DNA of 64,000 nucleotides from Rhodococcoides trifolii (GCF_014635345.1 NZ_BMCU01000002.1:310001-374000); one strand, 5' to 3'; numbered from the stretch's first letter, positions 17,059 through 25,797 are shown. The notes: generated from the letters alone by a model not told the origin. Numbers and translations: made by a program.

Positions 17059-18036
17059 TCACCACGCTTCGGGATTGACACAGTGCGGTGGCTTCGAGCC
17101 GGTGGCCATTGCCGCCGCGTTGGTGGCGCACAACCGTGCCATCTCCGACCGGACGGAGACGGTCGCGCTGCCGACATGGGGGAGCAGTACCACGTTGGGT
17201 AGGTCGGCGAGACCGGGTGCCAGTCGTGGCTCGTGTTCGTACACGTCCAACCCGGCCGCGGCGATGACGCCGTCGTGCAGAGCCGTCACCAACGCAGTCT
17301 CGTCGACGACGGGTCCACGTGCGGTGTTGATCAGAACGGCCGACGGCTTCATGGCCGACAGGGCCGCGGAATCGACCAGATGGTGCGTGGCGTCGGAGAG
17401 CGGAATGTGCAGTGACAGAAAGTCGCTTCCGGTGACGATGTCGTCCCACGACACGTGATTCACGCGCCCCGCGAATTCGCCGAGTTCGGAATCGGAGACG
17501 GGTCGATCACCGGGCGGGCGTGGGCAGAAGTTCACCGTCATCCCGAACGCCAACGCGCGCCGCGCCGTTGCGCGCGCGATGCGCCCGAAACCGGCGAGGC
17601 CGAGCACCCGACCCGATACGTCGGTGCCCAGCATCAGCTCCGGCTTCCACCCGTCGAAGAGCCCGGCGCGCACGAACGCATCGGCTTCGATCGCCCGTCG
17701 CGCAGTCGCCAGCATCAGGAGGAGGGCGACGTCTGCTGTCGAATCGGTGAGTACGCCGGGTGTGTTGGTCACCGTGATGCCGTGTTCGGTCGCGGCGGCG
17801 ACATCGATGTTGTCGTATCCCACCGCGTAGTTGGAGATTCCGACGATCTGCGCGCGCGAGAGTAGGGCTCCGTCGAATCGGTCACCGAGCTGCGACACGA
17901 CGACAGCGTAGCGACCGGACGCGCAGGCGTCGGCGAGTTCCGCGGCTCCCAGTGCCCGGACCTCCACCTCGCCTGCGGCCTCGAGGATCGACGGTCCGGG
18001 GTCCGGTATCGGCGTCGTGACCAGTATTCTGCTCAC
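17059..18036 (-). CDS. D-isomer-specific 2-hydroxyacid dehydrogenase
   Basis: The protein has 325 residues. An NAD-binding core G-L-A-G-F-G-R-I-A, the substrate Arg in N-T-A-R-G-P-V-V-D, the catalytic Glu in L-D-V-Y-E-H-E-P and the catalytic His in L-L-P-H-V-G-S-A-T are all present. It reduces or oxidises a 2-keto or 2-hydroxy acid (glyoxylate/hydroxypyruvate reductase group). The GTG at 18036 overlaps the stop of the lyase gene, so it is the last gene of the permease/CoA-transferase/lyase operon. Confidence 0.9.
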   Translation of the reverse strand: MSRILVTTPIPDPGPSILEAAGEVEVRALGAAELADACASGRYAVVVSQLGDRFDGALLSRAQIVGISNYAVGYDNIDVAAATEHGITVTNTPGVLTDSTADVALLLMLATARRAIEADAFVRAGLFDGWKPELMLGTDVSGRVLGLAGFGRIARATARRALAFGMTVNFCPRPPGDRPVSDSELGEFAGRVNHVSWDDIVTGSDFLSLHIPLSDATHHLVDSAALSAMKPSAVLINTARGPVVDETALVTALHDGVIAAAGLDVYEHEPRLAPGLADLPNVVLLPHVGSATVSVRSEMARLCATNAAAMATGSKPPHCVNPEAW

Positions 18037-18956
18037 ACGACCCACTCGAACGCGGAGGCGTTGGACCGCGCACCCTGTACGGCCTTGGAGCGCAACGGTT
18101 CTCGGAGTTCGGCCAGCAGCTTCTCCGAGATGTCGACCAGCGAGGCGAGGGTGGCTGGTGTGAACCAGTCGGGGCGAGTGGCGAACAGGACGTCCTCGCT
18201 GGCGGTGTTGCCGCTGGCGCCCGGTGCGAAGGGGCATCCGCCGAGACCGCCGAGGGCGCCGTCGACCATCGTCGCGCCGGCAGAGATGGCCGCAAGGGTG
18301 TTCGCGACACCGAGGCCCCACGTGTCGTGGCCGTGAAAGACGATGCGGCGCCGAGGGGTTTCGGATCCGACGCGAGTGATCAGCGACGAGACCTGCGCCG
18401 GAACCGCCTGTCCGAGTGTGTCGCAGACGACGATGTCGGTGGCTCCGTCCGTTCTGTCGTCGTTCGCGATGGCCAGTACGCGCTCTTCCGCAACCGGCCC
18501 GTCGAACGGGCACGTGAAGGACGTTGCGATACAGAGTTCGATTGCGCCGCCGACGGATCGAGCGATGTCGACCGCGTCGGGCATGGCGGCGATACTGGCC
18601 TCGGTACTGCGCCCGATGTTGGCTTCGTTGTGAGCATCCGATGCCGAGAAGCAGTACTGGAAGTTGCGGGCGCCCGCCGCGGCCGCCTTCTCCACGTGTC
18701 GCGGTGTCGCGACCCACACCCAACACGTCGCCAGCTCCTCGGCTGTCAGCTCGGCGATCACCTCGAGCGTATTGGCCATCGGAGGGACCTTGTCGGCTCG
18801 GGCCAGCGAACCGATCTCGAGCGCGGGCACACCGAGGGCCTGCAGCTCGCGCACGATCTCGAGTTTGCGATCGGTCGGGAGCATCTTTCCGGTGAGCTGC
18901 AGGCCGTCTCTGAGGGTGACGTCACGCAGGCCGGCAGTGGGGGTGAACTCGTACAT
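18033..18956 (-). CDS. Hydroxymethylglutaryl-CoA lyase-like enzyme
   Basis: The protein has 307 residues of the HMGL-like TIM-barrel family. L-R-D-V-T-L-R-D-G-L-Q gives the catalytic Arg and metal-binding Asp, H-G-H-D-T-W-G-L-G supplies metal His residues, and G-G-L-G-G-C-P-F-A-P-G-A-S-G-N-T-A-S-E-D holds the signature Cys. The reaction is likely retro-Claisen or aldol cleavage of a 3-hydroxyacyl-CoA into acetyl-CoA and a keto acid. It is ATGA-coupled to the CoA transferase, which would supply the CoA thioester. HMG-CoA itself is not proven as substrate. Confidence 0.85.
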   Translation of the reverse strand: MYEFTPTAGLRDVTLRDGLQLTGKMLPTDRKLEIVRELQALGVPALEIGSLARADKVPPMANTLEVIAELTAEELATCWVWVATPRHVEKAAAAGARNFQYCFSASDAHNEANIGRSTEASIAAMPDAVDIARSVGGAIELCIATSFTCPFDGPVAEERVLAIANDDRTDGATDIVVCDTLGQAVPAQVSSLITRVGSETPRRRIVFHGHDTWGLGVANTLAAISAGATMVDGALGGLGGCPFAPGASGNTASEDVLFATRPDWFTPATLASLVDISEKLLAELREPLRSKAVQGARSNASAFEWVV

Positions 18957-20161
18957 CAGCCGTCCAGTTCCTCGTCGGTCCTGCCGAGCAAGCTCGACAG
19001 CACTTCTCGTGTGTGTTCGCCCAGGTCGGGTCCGACAGAGCGAATCGGGATCGATTTGTCGCCGATCACGGGAACCACGCCGACGAAACCGACGTCGGTG
19101 AGCTCGTCTGCCCCGGTGTCGACGCGGAAGTTCTGAATCATGTTTCGCGCCGCGTACTGTTCGTCGACCACGATGTCGGCTGCGGTGTAGATGGGGCCGG
19201 AGGGCACGCCTGCGTCGTCGAGAATGGCCAAAGCCTGTTCGCGAGAACGTAATCCGGTCCAGGCGCTGATGGCGGCGTCGAGTTCGTCGCGTCGTGTCCA
19301 CCGGCCGGCGTTGGACTTCAGACCGGGGTCCGCGCCGAGGTCGGGACGCTCGATTGTCTCCATGTAGCGCTGGAAGATCGCGTCGCCATTGCCCGCGATG
19401 ATGATCGAGTGGCCGTCGTTGCAGACGTAGGCGTTCGAGGGCGCAATACCTTCCATACGCCCTCCGACGCGTTCGCGTTCGATGCCGTAGGCGAGATAGT
19501 CCGGGATCAGCGACTCCATCATCGACAGAATCGATTCGTTCAGGGCGACGTCGATGGTGCGCTGGGACAACGACAGTGTCGACGACGTCGTCTGGCGTTG
19601 GAACAGCGCCATGACGCATCCGAACGCGGCGTAGAGTCCGGCGATCGAATCGCCGATCGACACTCCGACTCGGACCGGCGGGCGGTCCGGGTCACCGACC
19701 AGGTTGCGAAATCCGCCGTATGCTTCTGCGACAGCGGCAAATCCGGGCCGTTCCGACATCGGCCCGGTCTGACCGAAAGCGGAGATTCTGGTGACGATCA
19801 GGTCGGGATTCGCGGCGCTGAGCACCTCGGGCGAGATACCCCATTTCTCCAGGGTTCCCGGACGGAAGTTCTCGAGGACGATGTCGCACGTCGCAGCGAG
19901 ATCCACTACGTCCTTGCGTCCCTGCTCGGTACGAAGATCGAGCACGATCGACTTCTTGTTCCGGTTGATGGTGCGGAACAGCATGGACGTCGTGCCGGAA
20001 TAGAGTCTCCAGTTCCGCAGCTCGTCACCGGTTCCGGGACGTTCGACCTTGATCACCTCGGCCCCGAAATCGGCTAGCATGCGGGCGGCGGTCGGTGCGG
20101 CGATGTAATTGCCGAGTTCGAGAACTCGAATTCCGCTCAGCGGCAGTGCATCTTCTGACAC
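18956..20161 (-). CDS. CaiB/BaiF family CoA transferase
   Basis: The protein has 401 residues, standard for family III CoA transferases. It opens with L-S-G-I-R-V-L-E-L-G-N-Y-I-A-A-P, then A-D-F-G-A-E-V-I-K-V-E-R-P-G, and has the catalytic Asp region V-S-I-G-D-S-I-A-G-L-Y-A-A-F. The family moves CoA between carboxylic acids. The GTG at 20161 follows GAAAGGG. It lies between the permease (35 bp) and the lyase (ATGA overlap), so it most likely activates the imported acid. Confidence 0.9.
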   Translation of the reverse strand: MSEDALPLSGIRVLELGNYIAAPTAARMLADFGAEVIKVERPGTGDELRNWRLYSGTTSMLFRTINRNKKSIVLDLRTEQGRKDVVDLAATCDIVLENFRPGTLEKWGISPEVLSAANPDLIVTRISAFGQTGPMSERPGFAAVAEAYGGFRNLVGDPDRPPVRVGVSIGDSIAGLYAAFGCVMALFQRQTTSSTLSLSQRTIDVALNESILSMMESLIPDYLAYGIERERVGGRMEGIAPSNAYVCNDGHSIIIAGNGDAIFQRYMETIERPDLGADPGLKSNAGRWTRRDELDAAISAWTGLRSREQALAILDDAGVPSGPIYTAADIVVDEQYAARNMIQNFRVDTGADELTDVGFVGVVPVIGDKSIPIRSVGPDLGEHTREVLSSLLGRTDEELDG

Positions 20162-20196
20162 GGGTGGCCCTTTCTCGGACGAATTATCGGGCGCGG

Positions 20197-21609
20197 TCAC
20201 AGGACGTAGCTCATCGGCACGATGATCAGTATGGCGATGACGGAGGCGAGCGAGACGCCCACCGAGCACGTTTTGAGGGTGCCGCGTGTCGTCTGACCCA
20301 TGAGGGATTGCAGAAGCCAGAACGTGTTGCTGGTGACATGTACCGCGAACAACGAACCAGCGCCGGCGGCCAGCGCGACGAACACCGGATCGAGTCCGAT
20401 GAGCGGCGCGACGGGGGCGAGGATGCCGGCGGACGTGATGGCCGAGATGGTGACGGACCCGACGGCAACGTGGAGGGCTGCGGCGATCGCCCACACCATG
20501 AGGAGTGGCGCGGCGGTGCTTGCCGTGAAATATCCGCCGAGGATGTCGCCGAGGCCGGCTTCGCCGATCACGGCAGCGAGCGACCCACCGACTCCGGTCA
20601 GGATGAGTATCTGCCCGCTCTCCGAGAAGCCACGTGCCAATGCTTTCTCCACACGCTCCTGGCCGACGGCGTAGCGCGCGATCAGGCAGGTGCCGATCAA
20701 TCCGATGAGCAGCGCGATGACCGGACTGGACAGGAACGAGACAATGGGCTGTTCGACCTCTGCTACGTCGAGCACTGCACCCACGGCAATCAGCACGAGT
20801 GCGGTGAGCAGCGGCGACAACAGGACCACGAGCCGCGTCTGCTTCTCGACGCGAACCTTCTGCGCGACGCCGCCTGTCCCCGATGCGTCGTACTCCTCGG
20901 GGTCGGTGGGGTCGGTGGGGTCGGTGGGTTCGGTGGGTTCGTCGACCGTCACGGACGGGCGAATCTGCTGCTCGTCCTTGCTCTCGTTCCACCACCCGTG
21001 CCGGAATACGAACGACATGATGGCGACGGAGAGCACCACGACGGGAACGATGAGTACGAAGCCGTAGATCATCATCTTGCCGAGTGGTACTCCGAGCAGT
21101 CCGGCGAGGGCCAGGGTCGCGACACCCGGAACCATGAACACGATTCCGCACTCCAGCGATATCGCCAGAGCTGTTGCCATGCGGGCGGTTCCGGCCTTGC
21201 CGATCTTCGGAGCCAGGTTGCGGGCGAGCGGTGCCGAGATCACGAGGAGGACGTCGAGGAAGATCGACTGCAACACGGTGGCGATGGTCAGGGACAGCGC
21301 GTAGGGGAGTCGCTTGGGTCCGAAGGTCCGCAACAGCGTCCCCACCAAACGTTGGATGGCGTTCATCTCCTGCAGAACGGCCCCCATCAGCACGCCGAAC
21401 GCAATCAGCAGTCCCACCTCGGCCATGATCTCGCCGAAGCCGCCCGTGATCGTGTCGACGGTTGTCGAGACACCCAGCTTGGTGGCCAAGCCCAGGTACG
21501 CCGCCCCGAGGACCAGGGATACGACCGGGTTGAGGTGGAAGCGAACTATGAAGACGACCACGGCGAGCACGGCAACCGCGGTATTGATCACGATCCAGAG
21601 GTCGGACAT
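20197..21609 (-). CDS. GntP-like organic acid permease
   Basis: The protein has 470 residues and about 12 membrane segments. It aligns in layout with the GntP protein at 10280: a P-V-V-S-L-V-L-G-A-A-Y-L-G-L start, T-I-T-G-G-F-G-E-I-M-A-E-V-G-L-L-I-A-F-G, and a late H-V-T-S-N-T-F-W-L-L segment. A hydrophilic loop carries an acidic P-T-D repeat. It is the first gene of the CoA-transferase/lyase operon, so its substrate is probably the acid those enzymes degrade. An in-frame start at 21711 would add an unlikely His-rich leader and cover a promoter dyad. Confidence 0.85.
   Translation of the reverse strand: MSDLWIVINTAVAVLAVVVFIVRFHLNPVVSLVLGAAYLGLATKLGVSTTVDTITGGFGEIMAEVGLLIAFGVLMGAVLQEMNAIQRLVGTLLRTFGPKRLPYALSLTIATVLQSIFLDVLLVISAPLARNLAPKIGKAGTARMATALAISLECGIVFMVPGVATLALAGLLGVPLGKMMIYGFVLIVPVVVLSVAIMSFVFRHGWWNESKDEQQIRPSVTVDEPTEPTDPTDPTDPEEYDASGTGGVAQKVRVEKQTRLVVLLSPLLTALVLIAVGAVLDVAEVEQPIVSFLSSPVIALLIGLIGTCLIARYAVGQERVEKALARGFSESGQILILTGVGGSLAAVIGEAGLGDILGGYFTASTAAPLLMVWAIAAALHVAVGSVTISAITSAGILAPVAPLIGLDPVFVALAAGAGSLFAVHVTSNTFWLLQSLMGQTTRGTLKTCSVGVSLASVIAILIIVPMSYVL
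20899..20943. repeat. Five 9-bp tandem repeats in the permease gene
   Basis: Three copies of ggggtcggt and two of gggttcggt-like units lie head to tail. They encode a Pro-Thr-Asp/Glu string in a cytoplasmic or periplasmic loop of the permease. Copy number can change by slippage without breaking the frame. Confidence 0.8.
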
Positions 21610-21629
21610 GAGGTCTTGATCCCAACGGT

Positions 21630-21669
21630 GTGAGTGACGTTCGGTGTGACGGCGAACACCGTCACTCAC
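21630..21669. promoter_or_regulatory. Dyad upstream of the organic-acid operon
   Basis: GTGAGTGAC at 21630-21638 and GTCACTCAC at 21661-21669 are perfect 9-bp inverted arms, 21 bp upstream of the permease start. The inner sequence holds two opposed TTCGGTG/CGAACACC-like boxes. It is a likely operator; the IclR protein at 16260 is the nearest candidate binder. Confidence 0.5.
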
Positions 21670-21801
21670 ATTATGGGCATACATCCGCTTCGTGGGCAAG
21701 GTTTCGGGCATGCGAGGAATCGGCGCCGTCTCCGCGCCTGGATTCCCGCGTACTCACCCGCGCCGGTGCCCCGCGTCACACCGGCGGTCGAGATCGACTG
21801 C

Positions 21802-21924
21802 TCAGCGGCCCCGGTACGTCTGAGCGACCTGCCGGCCGTTGAAGTCGAGTCCATCACCCGCGGACAGTGCGGGCCACGACAGAACGGCCACGCCGATCAG
21901 AGTTCCGACGACAATTGTCAACAT
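21802..21924 (-). CDS. Small single-pass membrane peptide (40 aa)
   Basis: An ATG at 21924 lies five bases after a perfect CTAGGAGGAATT ribosome site. The 40-residue product starts with a hydrophobic helix (M-L-T-I-V-V-G-T-L-I-G-V-A-V-L-S-W-P-A-L) and ends with a polar, basic tail (N-G-R-Q-V-A-Q-T-Y-R-G-R). Homologues are not known to me. The quality of the ribosome site in an otherwise empty 700-bp gap is the main support. Confidence 0.6.
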   Translation of the reverse strand: MLTIVVGTLIGVAVLSWPALSAGDGLDFNGRQVAQTYRGR

Positions 21925-22402
21925 CAATTCCTCCTAGCCCCGATTGTGGGTACATCATTCGAACCCACTGTGGGCCAGAATCGTTCCGCTGCGGGTGGAC
22001 GTCACACGGAGTCGAATTTCATGGCGCCGATCACAGGGTCGACCGTTGACCAGCCATTCTTCGTGATACAGCAGTGGCTCTACCGTTATCGGTCCGTGAT
22101 CCGGAAATTGCAGGTTCGAGAGATCCGTCGGTCACTATTGCGACAGGCAGACGACTGCCCGAGAAAGGGTGGCTGCCATGACTGTGAGATTCGGGTACGT
22201 GTTCGAGAGAATGAGCCTGTTGTTGCTCGCCGCCGCAAGTCCGCAGCGTCCCGCGCCTCTACGTCCGGGTTGGTACGACTTTCCGGGACACCCGGGTCTC
22301 GAACGATACGGGGACAGTCTGTCCTGGACGGCTGTTCGAGCAAAGCGACACAGCGGCGACCGACGGGAGCAGTCGGATCGGGTGCGTGTGGTCGAATAGC
22401 GT
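21925..22402. other. Intergenic stretch upstream of the GAF-ANTAR gene
   Basis: No convincing gene. A plus-strand frame from about 22169 to 22399 (76 codons) has only a weak GAAAGGGTGG site, a composition without domain features, and ends 4 bp before the GAF-ANTAR start. Promoters for the small peptide (leftward) and the GAF-ANTAR gene (rightward) must lie here. Confidence 0.5.
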
Positions 22403-23149
22403 ATGGACAATGGACATGCGGAGGCGGCTCTGGCGCCACGTGTGATGGCAGCAGCCGAGTTCGGCCGGATCGTTCTGTCGCTCGGACCGAGAATCGAGAA
22501 CGACGACGACTTGCTCGAATTGCTTCAGCGGGCGGCAGATTCGGTGCGCACGGTCATCCCGAGCGCGCAGTACTGCAGTGTGACGGTCGACTTCGACAAG
22601 CGGACGTACACCGCCGTCTACACCGACAGCAAAACTCTCGAGATCGATAAGCAGCAGTATCGAACGGATCAGGGTCCGTGCCTGCACGCGGCGCGGACAG
22701 GCGAGACCGTCGTCGTGGACTGCGACGAGACCGACGATCGGTGGCCGGAATTCGGACCGGCCGCTCGATCCGAGGGCGTGCATTCCTTTCTCGCTGCCCC
22801 GGTGCTTGCGGACACCGACCGCTTCGGCGCAGTCAACATCTACGGGGAGGACCCCAGCGCGTTCGACGACGTGGATGCGGAGTTGCTGTCCGTGGTCACC
22901 TCGGCCGTCGGGCGTGCGATCGGCGATTTCGCGCGCTACCGGACTGTCGCCGACATCGCGGACGGGTTGCGGGAAGCGATGGCACACCGCGCACCGATAG
23001 AGCAGGCCAAGGGCATTCTCATGGCCTTGCGCGGCATCGACGCCGACACGGCGTTCGAGGTCCTGGCCGACCAGTCCCAACGAACGAACCGCAAATTGCG
23101 CGACGTCGCGGCGGATTTCGTGGCCACAGCATCGGGCAAGACCGAGTAA
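22403..23149 (+). CDS. GAF and ANTAR domain regulator
   Basis: The protein has 248 residues. Residues about 30-165 form a GAF sensor domain (R-T-D-Q-G-P-C-L-H-A-A-R-T-G and F-L-A-A-P-V are typical). Residues about 180-240 form an ANTAR RNA-binding domain: A-P-I-E-Q-A-K-G-I-L-M-A-L-R-G-I-D, then A-F-E-V-L-A-D-Q-S-Q-R-T-N-R-K-L-R-D-V-A. ANTAR proteins bind paired hairpins in nascent RNA and prevent termination. The signal is unknown. The target RNA need not be adjacent. Confidence 0.92.
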   Translation: MDNGHAEAALAPRVMAAAEFGRIVLSLGPRIENDDDLLELLQRAADSVRTVIPSAQYCSVTVDFDKRTYTAVYTDSKTLEIDKQQYRTDQGPCLHAARTGETVVVDCDETDDRWPEFGPAARSEGVHSFLAAPVLADTDRFGAVNIYGEDPSAFDDVDAELLSVVTSAVGRAIGDFARYRTVADIADGLREAMAHRAPIEQAKGILMALRGIDADTAFEVLADQSQRTNRKLRDVAADFVATASGKTE

Positions 23150-23164
23150 TCGAGACGCAGCTGG

Positions 23165-23971
23165 TCAGCGACGTTCCGTCGCGACTTTGTGCGGCACCTG
23201 TATGAGGCGCAGGGTGGTCACGAGCCCCAGACCGCCCACCATGTTGCCGACTGCGGCGAGTGCGAACATGCCCAGCCAATCGGCGTACCCGAACGGCGCT
23301 CCGGCGACCAATGCGGCAAAGCTGATCAGCGACGCCACGATGGCGTGGTTGATGTGGCCGGCACTGAGGACGAAGCCGAACGCGACGGCCGGGACCAAAC
23401 GAACACCGTCTGAGTCGGTCGCGTGTTGCAGATGGGTCATCAGTGTGATCAGCATGCCGCCGATCACGGCGAGTGCGAATGCGCGCCAATTGGTTCCGAG
23501 GTCGATGTAGCCGGTGGCGGTGTGGATTGCGGTTTCCCGCAGTGACGGGAAAGCGGCCATGACGATCGCCACGATGACCCAACCGCCGACGAGGTTGGTG
23601 AACAGCGTGCTGATCCAGAGCCGCAGAAGCGACAGGGGATTGGCTTCCTTGGCAACCACGGTCGCAACCGGGATCAAGAAATCCTCGGTGAACAGCTCGC
23701 TCCTGGCCAGGGACAGCGACACGAAGCCGATGCCGAACGCCAGCGAGGACAGGACGATGTTTCCGGTTGCCTCCTCGACGATCAGCAGGGCGAGGACGCC
23801 GACTCCAATATCGAGTCCACCCAGCAGTCCGGTGGCGATCAGGGCGAGCCACGAGCGACCCAGCCGCTGACGCCCCTCATCGACGAGACGATCGAACGTC
23901 TCCTCGGTGTCCTCGGCGGCGACGTCCGGCTCGACGACACCCTCTGCCCCATCGGGACGCTCTTCTTCCAT
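23165..23971 (-). CDS. Formate/nitrite transporter (FNT) family channel
   Basis: The protein has 268 residues and six membrane segments after an acidic 30-residue N-terminus. The FNT pattern is visible in S-E-L-F-T-E-D-F-L-I-P-V-A-T-V-V-A, in L-W-I-S-T-L-F-T-N-L-V-G-G, and in the late G-H-I-N-H-A-I-V-A and A-A-V-G-N-M-V-G-G-L. FNT pentamers pass formate, nitrite or related small anions. It is convergent with the GAF-ANTAR gene and divergent from the lipid-like operon at 24238. Confidence 0.88.
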   Translation of the reverse strand: MEEERPDGAEGVVEPDVAAEDTEETFDRLVDEGRQRLGRSWLALIATGLLGGLDIGVGVLALLIVEEATGNIVLSSLAFGIGFVSLSLARSELFTEDFLIPVATVVAKEANPLSLLRLWISTLFTNLVGGWVIVAIVMAAFPSLRETAIHTATGYIDLGTNWRAFALAVIGGMLITLMTHLQHATDSDGVRLVPAVAFGFVLSAGHINHAIVASLISFAALVAGAPFGYADWLGMFALAAVGNMVGGLGLVTTLRLIQVPHKVATERR

Positions 23972-24137
23972 TCCCGCGTGTACCCGTGCCGCGCGGTCTC
24001 CAAGCGGATCGCCTTTGGCAAAGACGGGTCGGTTTGTGTACAGGTCACAAGTTTGGGAGCCCGGTTCCGTGTGTCCTACAGCGCAGTCCGGGCAAACCGG
24101 TGATGCGATTGTTTTACTCTTCTACATGCGCCATTCC

Positions 24138-24153
24138 CGCAACATGTGTTGCG
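24138..24153. promoter_or_regulatory. 16-bp perfect palindromic operator candidate
   Basis: CGCAACATGTGTTGCG has perfect 7-bp arms around a 2-bp centre. It lies 85 bp upstream of the first gene of the SDR/PSD/GNAT operon, in the promoter region shared with the divergent FNT gene. No regulator gene is adjacent. Confidence 0.5.
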
Positions 24154-24237
24154 GACGTCCGGTCTCGCAGGGGTGACCGGGCTCGAACAGTCGTCGCCGG
24201 ACGGCGATACGTCAGCAGCTTTCTGGGGGAAACCGAA

Positions 24238-25509
24238 TTGACCGCCGAGTACTCGTTCACCACCCGCGCCAACGATGCCGACGACGTTCGACCGTTCTCG
24301 CCTCTGACGTCCGACAGTCCCAGTCTGGAATTCTCCCGGAAGTACGCCGACATCGCAGCTCTGAGTGCCGGTGACCCGTCGCTGCTGCGCCCGCGGCTCA
24401 CGGACGACGCTCGCGAGAACCTCGCGGGTCTGCCCCCGCAGTCCAACGAGGTCGCGTTGGTGTTCGGGGCCAACGGTTTCGTGGGAGCGCACCTCGTGGC
24501 TCGGCTGTCCGCGGACCCGACGATCACCACGGTGTACGCGGGAGTGCGCGGAGCCGACGGGGTGTCGGCGCAGGAACGATTCGAGCTCACTCTCCTGCAA
24601 TACTCGATCTCCGTCATCGACCGGTCGAAGGTTCAGGTGATCGAGGCGGTACCCACCCGTACTCGGTTCGGTCTCGACCCCGATTCGTACCGTTTCCTGC
24701 GACGCAGCGTCGACCTGGTCTTCAACTCCGCCAGCTCGACCGACTACGACTCGTCGTACCTCGAACTCCGCGAGGACTGGTTCGCCTCCCTCCTGCGGGT
24801 CGTGCAGTTCACGCTGGAGGACCGCCGAAAGCACCTCACCTACATGGGAAGCATCGGGGCATTCATCTACACCAGTCCGGAGGATTTCCTGCGTCCCGAC
24901 TCCTGGTGGTACTCCGGGTACTGCCAGATGAAGTGGATCAACGGTCAGTTGCTGCGGTGGCTCAGCCGCGACGGCATCGCCTCAGTCACCCTGTGCGAAT
25001 CGCCGTACGTGCTCGGCGGCACCGTCGTGGGCAAGGACCCCGGCCGGGTCTACAGCTGGTGGCGCGCGATCGAAGTGGCCGTCAACGTCGGCGCCATCTG
25101 GGACGGCCCGGGAATGAACTACGCGCCCGTCGACGTTCTCGCGGACGTCTTGGTGCACAACGCGACGGCGGACGAGCCGATGGATCACCTCGTGCCGTCC
25201 AACCCCACGCCGTACGACAACTCGTTGCTCGCCGAGCTGCTCGGAATCGACGTCGTGCCGTGGGAGCAGTTCATCGAGGTCGTGACCTCCAAGATTCCGT
25301 ACCGCAAGGTGTCGTCGCTACTGTCGTCGGACGTCAACGATCTGATCTACCGCTCGAATGCTCCGTCTCGCCTCCCCGCCTCCTACGACACGTCGTGGTG
25401 GAACCACAAGGAGTTGTTCACGCTGTACCTCGACAACATCGACTTCCGAGGCGCCGTGGCTGCGCCCGTCGTCGCCCCCGGGGTCCGCGTTCCGGCCGAG
25501 GTCTCGTGA
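24238..25509 (+). CDS. Extended SDR / thioester-reductase-like NAD(P)-binding protein
   Basis: The protein has 423 residues from a TTG start behind GGGGGAAACC. An N-terminal tail of about 70 residues precedes a Rossmann start A-L-V-F-G-A-N-G-F-V-G-A-H-L. Later motifs are L-V-F-N-S-A-S-S-T-D-Y, a Y-M-G-S-I-G-A active-site Ser region and Y-S-G-Y-x-x-x-K, as in male-sterility/thioester-reductase domains that reduce acyl thioesters or act as epimerases. No carrier or adenylation domain is attached. It overlaps the next small gene by GTGA. The start is uncertain because upstream frame extends far. Confidence 0.7.
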   Translation: MTAEYSFTTRANDADDVRPFSPLTSDSPSLEFSRKYADIAALSAGDPSLLRPRLTDDARENLAGLPPQSNEVALVFGANGFVGAHLVARLSADPTITTVYAGVRGADGVSAQERFELTLLQYSISVIDRSKVQVIEAVPTRTRFGLDPDSYRFLRRSVDLVFNSASSTDYDSSYLELREDWFASLLRVVQFTLEDRRKHLTYMGSIGAFIYTSPEDFLRPDSWWYSGYCQMKWINGQLLRWLSRDGIASVTLCESPYVLGGTVVGKDPGRVYSWWRAIEVAVNVGAIWDGPGMNYAPVDVLADVLVHNATADEPMDHLVPSNPTPYDNSLLAELLGIDVVPWEQFIEVVTSKIPYRKVSSLLSSDVNDLIYRSNAPSRLPASYDTSWWNHKELFTLYLDNIDFRGAVAAPVVAPGVRVPAEVS

Positions 25510-25787
25510 CGCTCGCCGAACCCGGTTCCTTGTCGGCGGACGGCGTTCTGGTTCCGCACGAGCCCGTGTTCCTCTCCGACGACGCGGTCTACCGTCTGCG
25601 AACGTTCGTCGGCGACTTCGTGAACTTCACCTCCACGGTGGCCTACTACCCACTTCTCGCGACGGTCGGAGTCGCGGCTCACGTCAGTGACAATGCTTTC
25701 CGCACACGCCTTTTCGACCGTTTCGTGTCGGCGGTGGAGCGCTTCGATCACGGTAAGGAGTCCGTGATCGACAGGGTGGATACGTGA
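25506..25787 (+). CDS. Small hypothetical protein of the SDR/PSD/GNAT operon (93 aa)
   Basis: The GTG at 25506 overlaps the SDR stop, and the stop lies 10 bp before the PSD-like gene, so it is an integral operon member. The product has 93 residues, no signal peptide and one moderately hydrophobic stretch (F-T-S-T-V-A-Y-Y-P-L-L-A-T-V-G-V-A). I recognise no family. Its conserved position would make it a candidate accessory or carrier subunit, but no Ser-centred carrier motif is visible. Confidence 0.65.
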   Translation: MTLAEPGSLSADGVLVPHEPVFLSDDAVYRLRTFVGDFVNFTSTVAYYPLLATVGVAAHVSDNAFRTRLFDRFVSAVERFDHGKESVIDRVDT

Positions 25788-25797
25788 GTGTCGAATC

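Noticed and set aside
20095-21633. 512-codon plus-strand frame opposite the permease gene
   Set aside because: It is the antisense shadow of a strongly supported 12-helix permease, has no ribosome site, and its His/Arg/Gln-rich content is typical of reversed high-GC codons.
22169-22399. 76-codon plus-strand frame before the GAF-ANTAR gene
   Set aside because: Weak ribosome site, no domain or membrane helix, not clearly conserved in character; left as intergenic.
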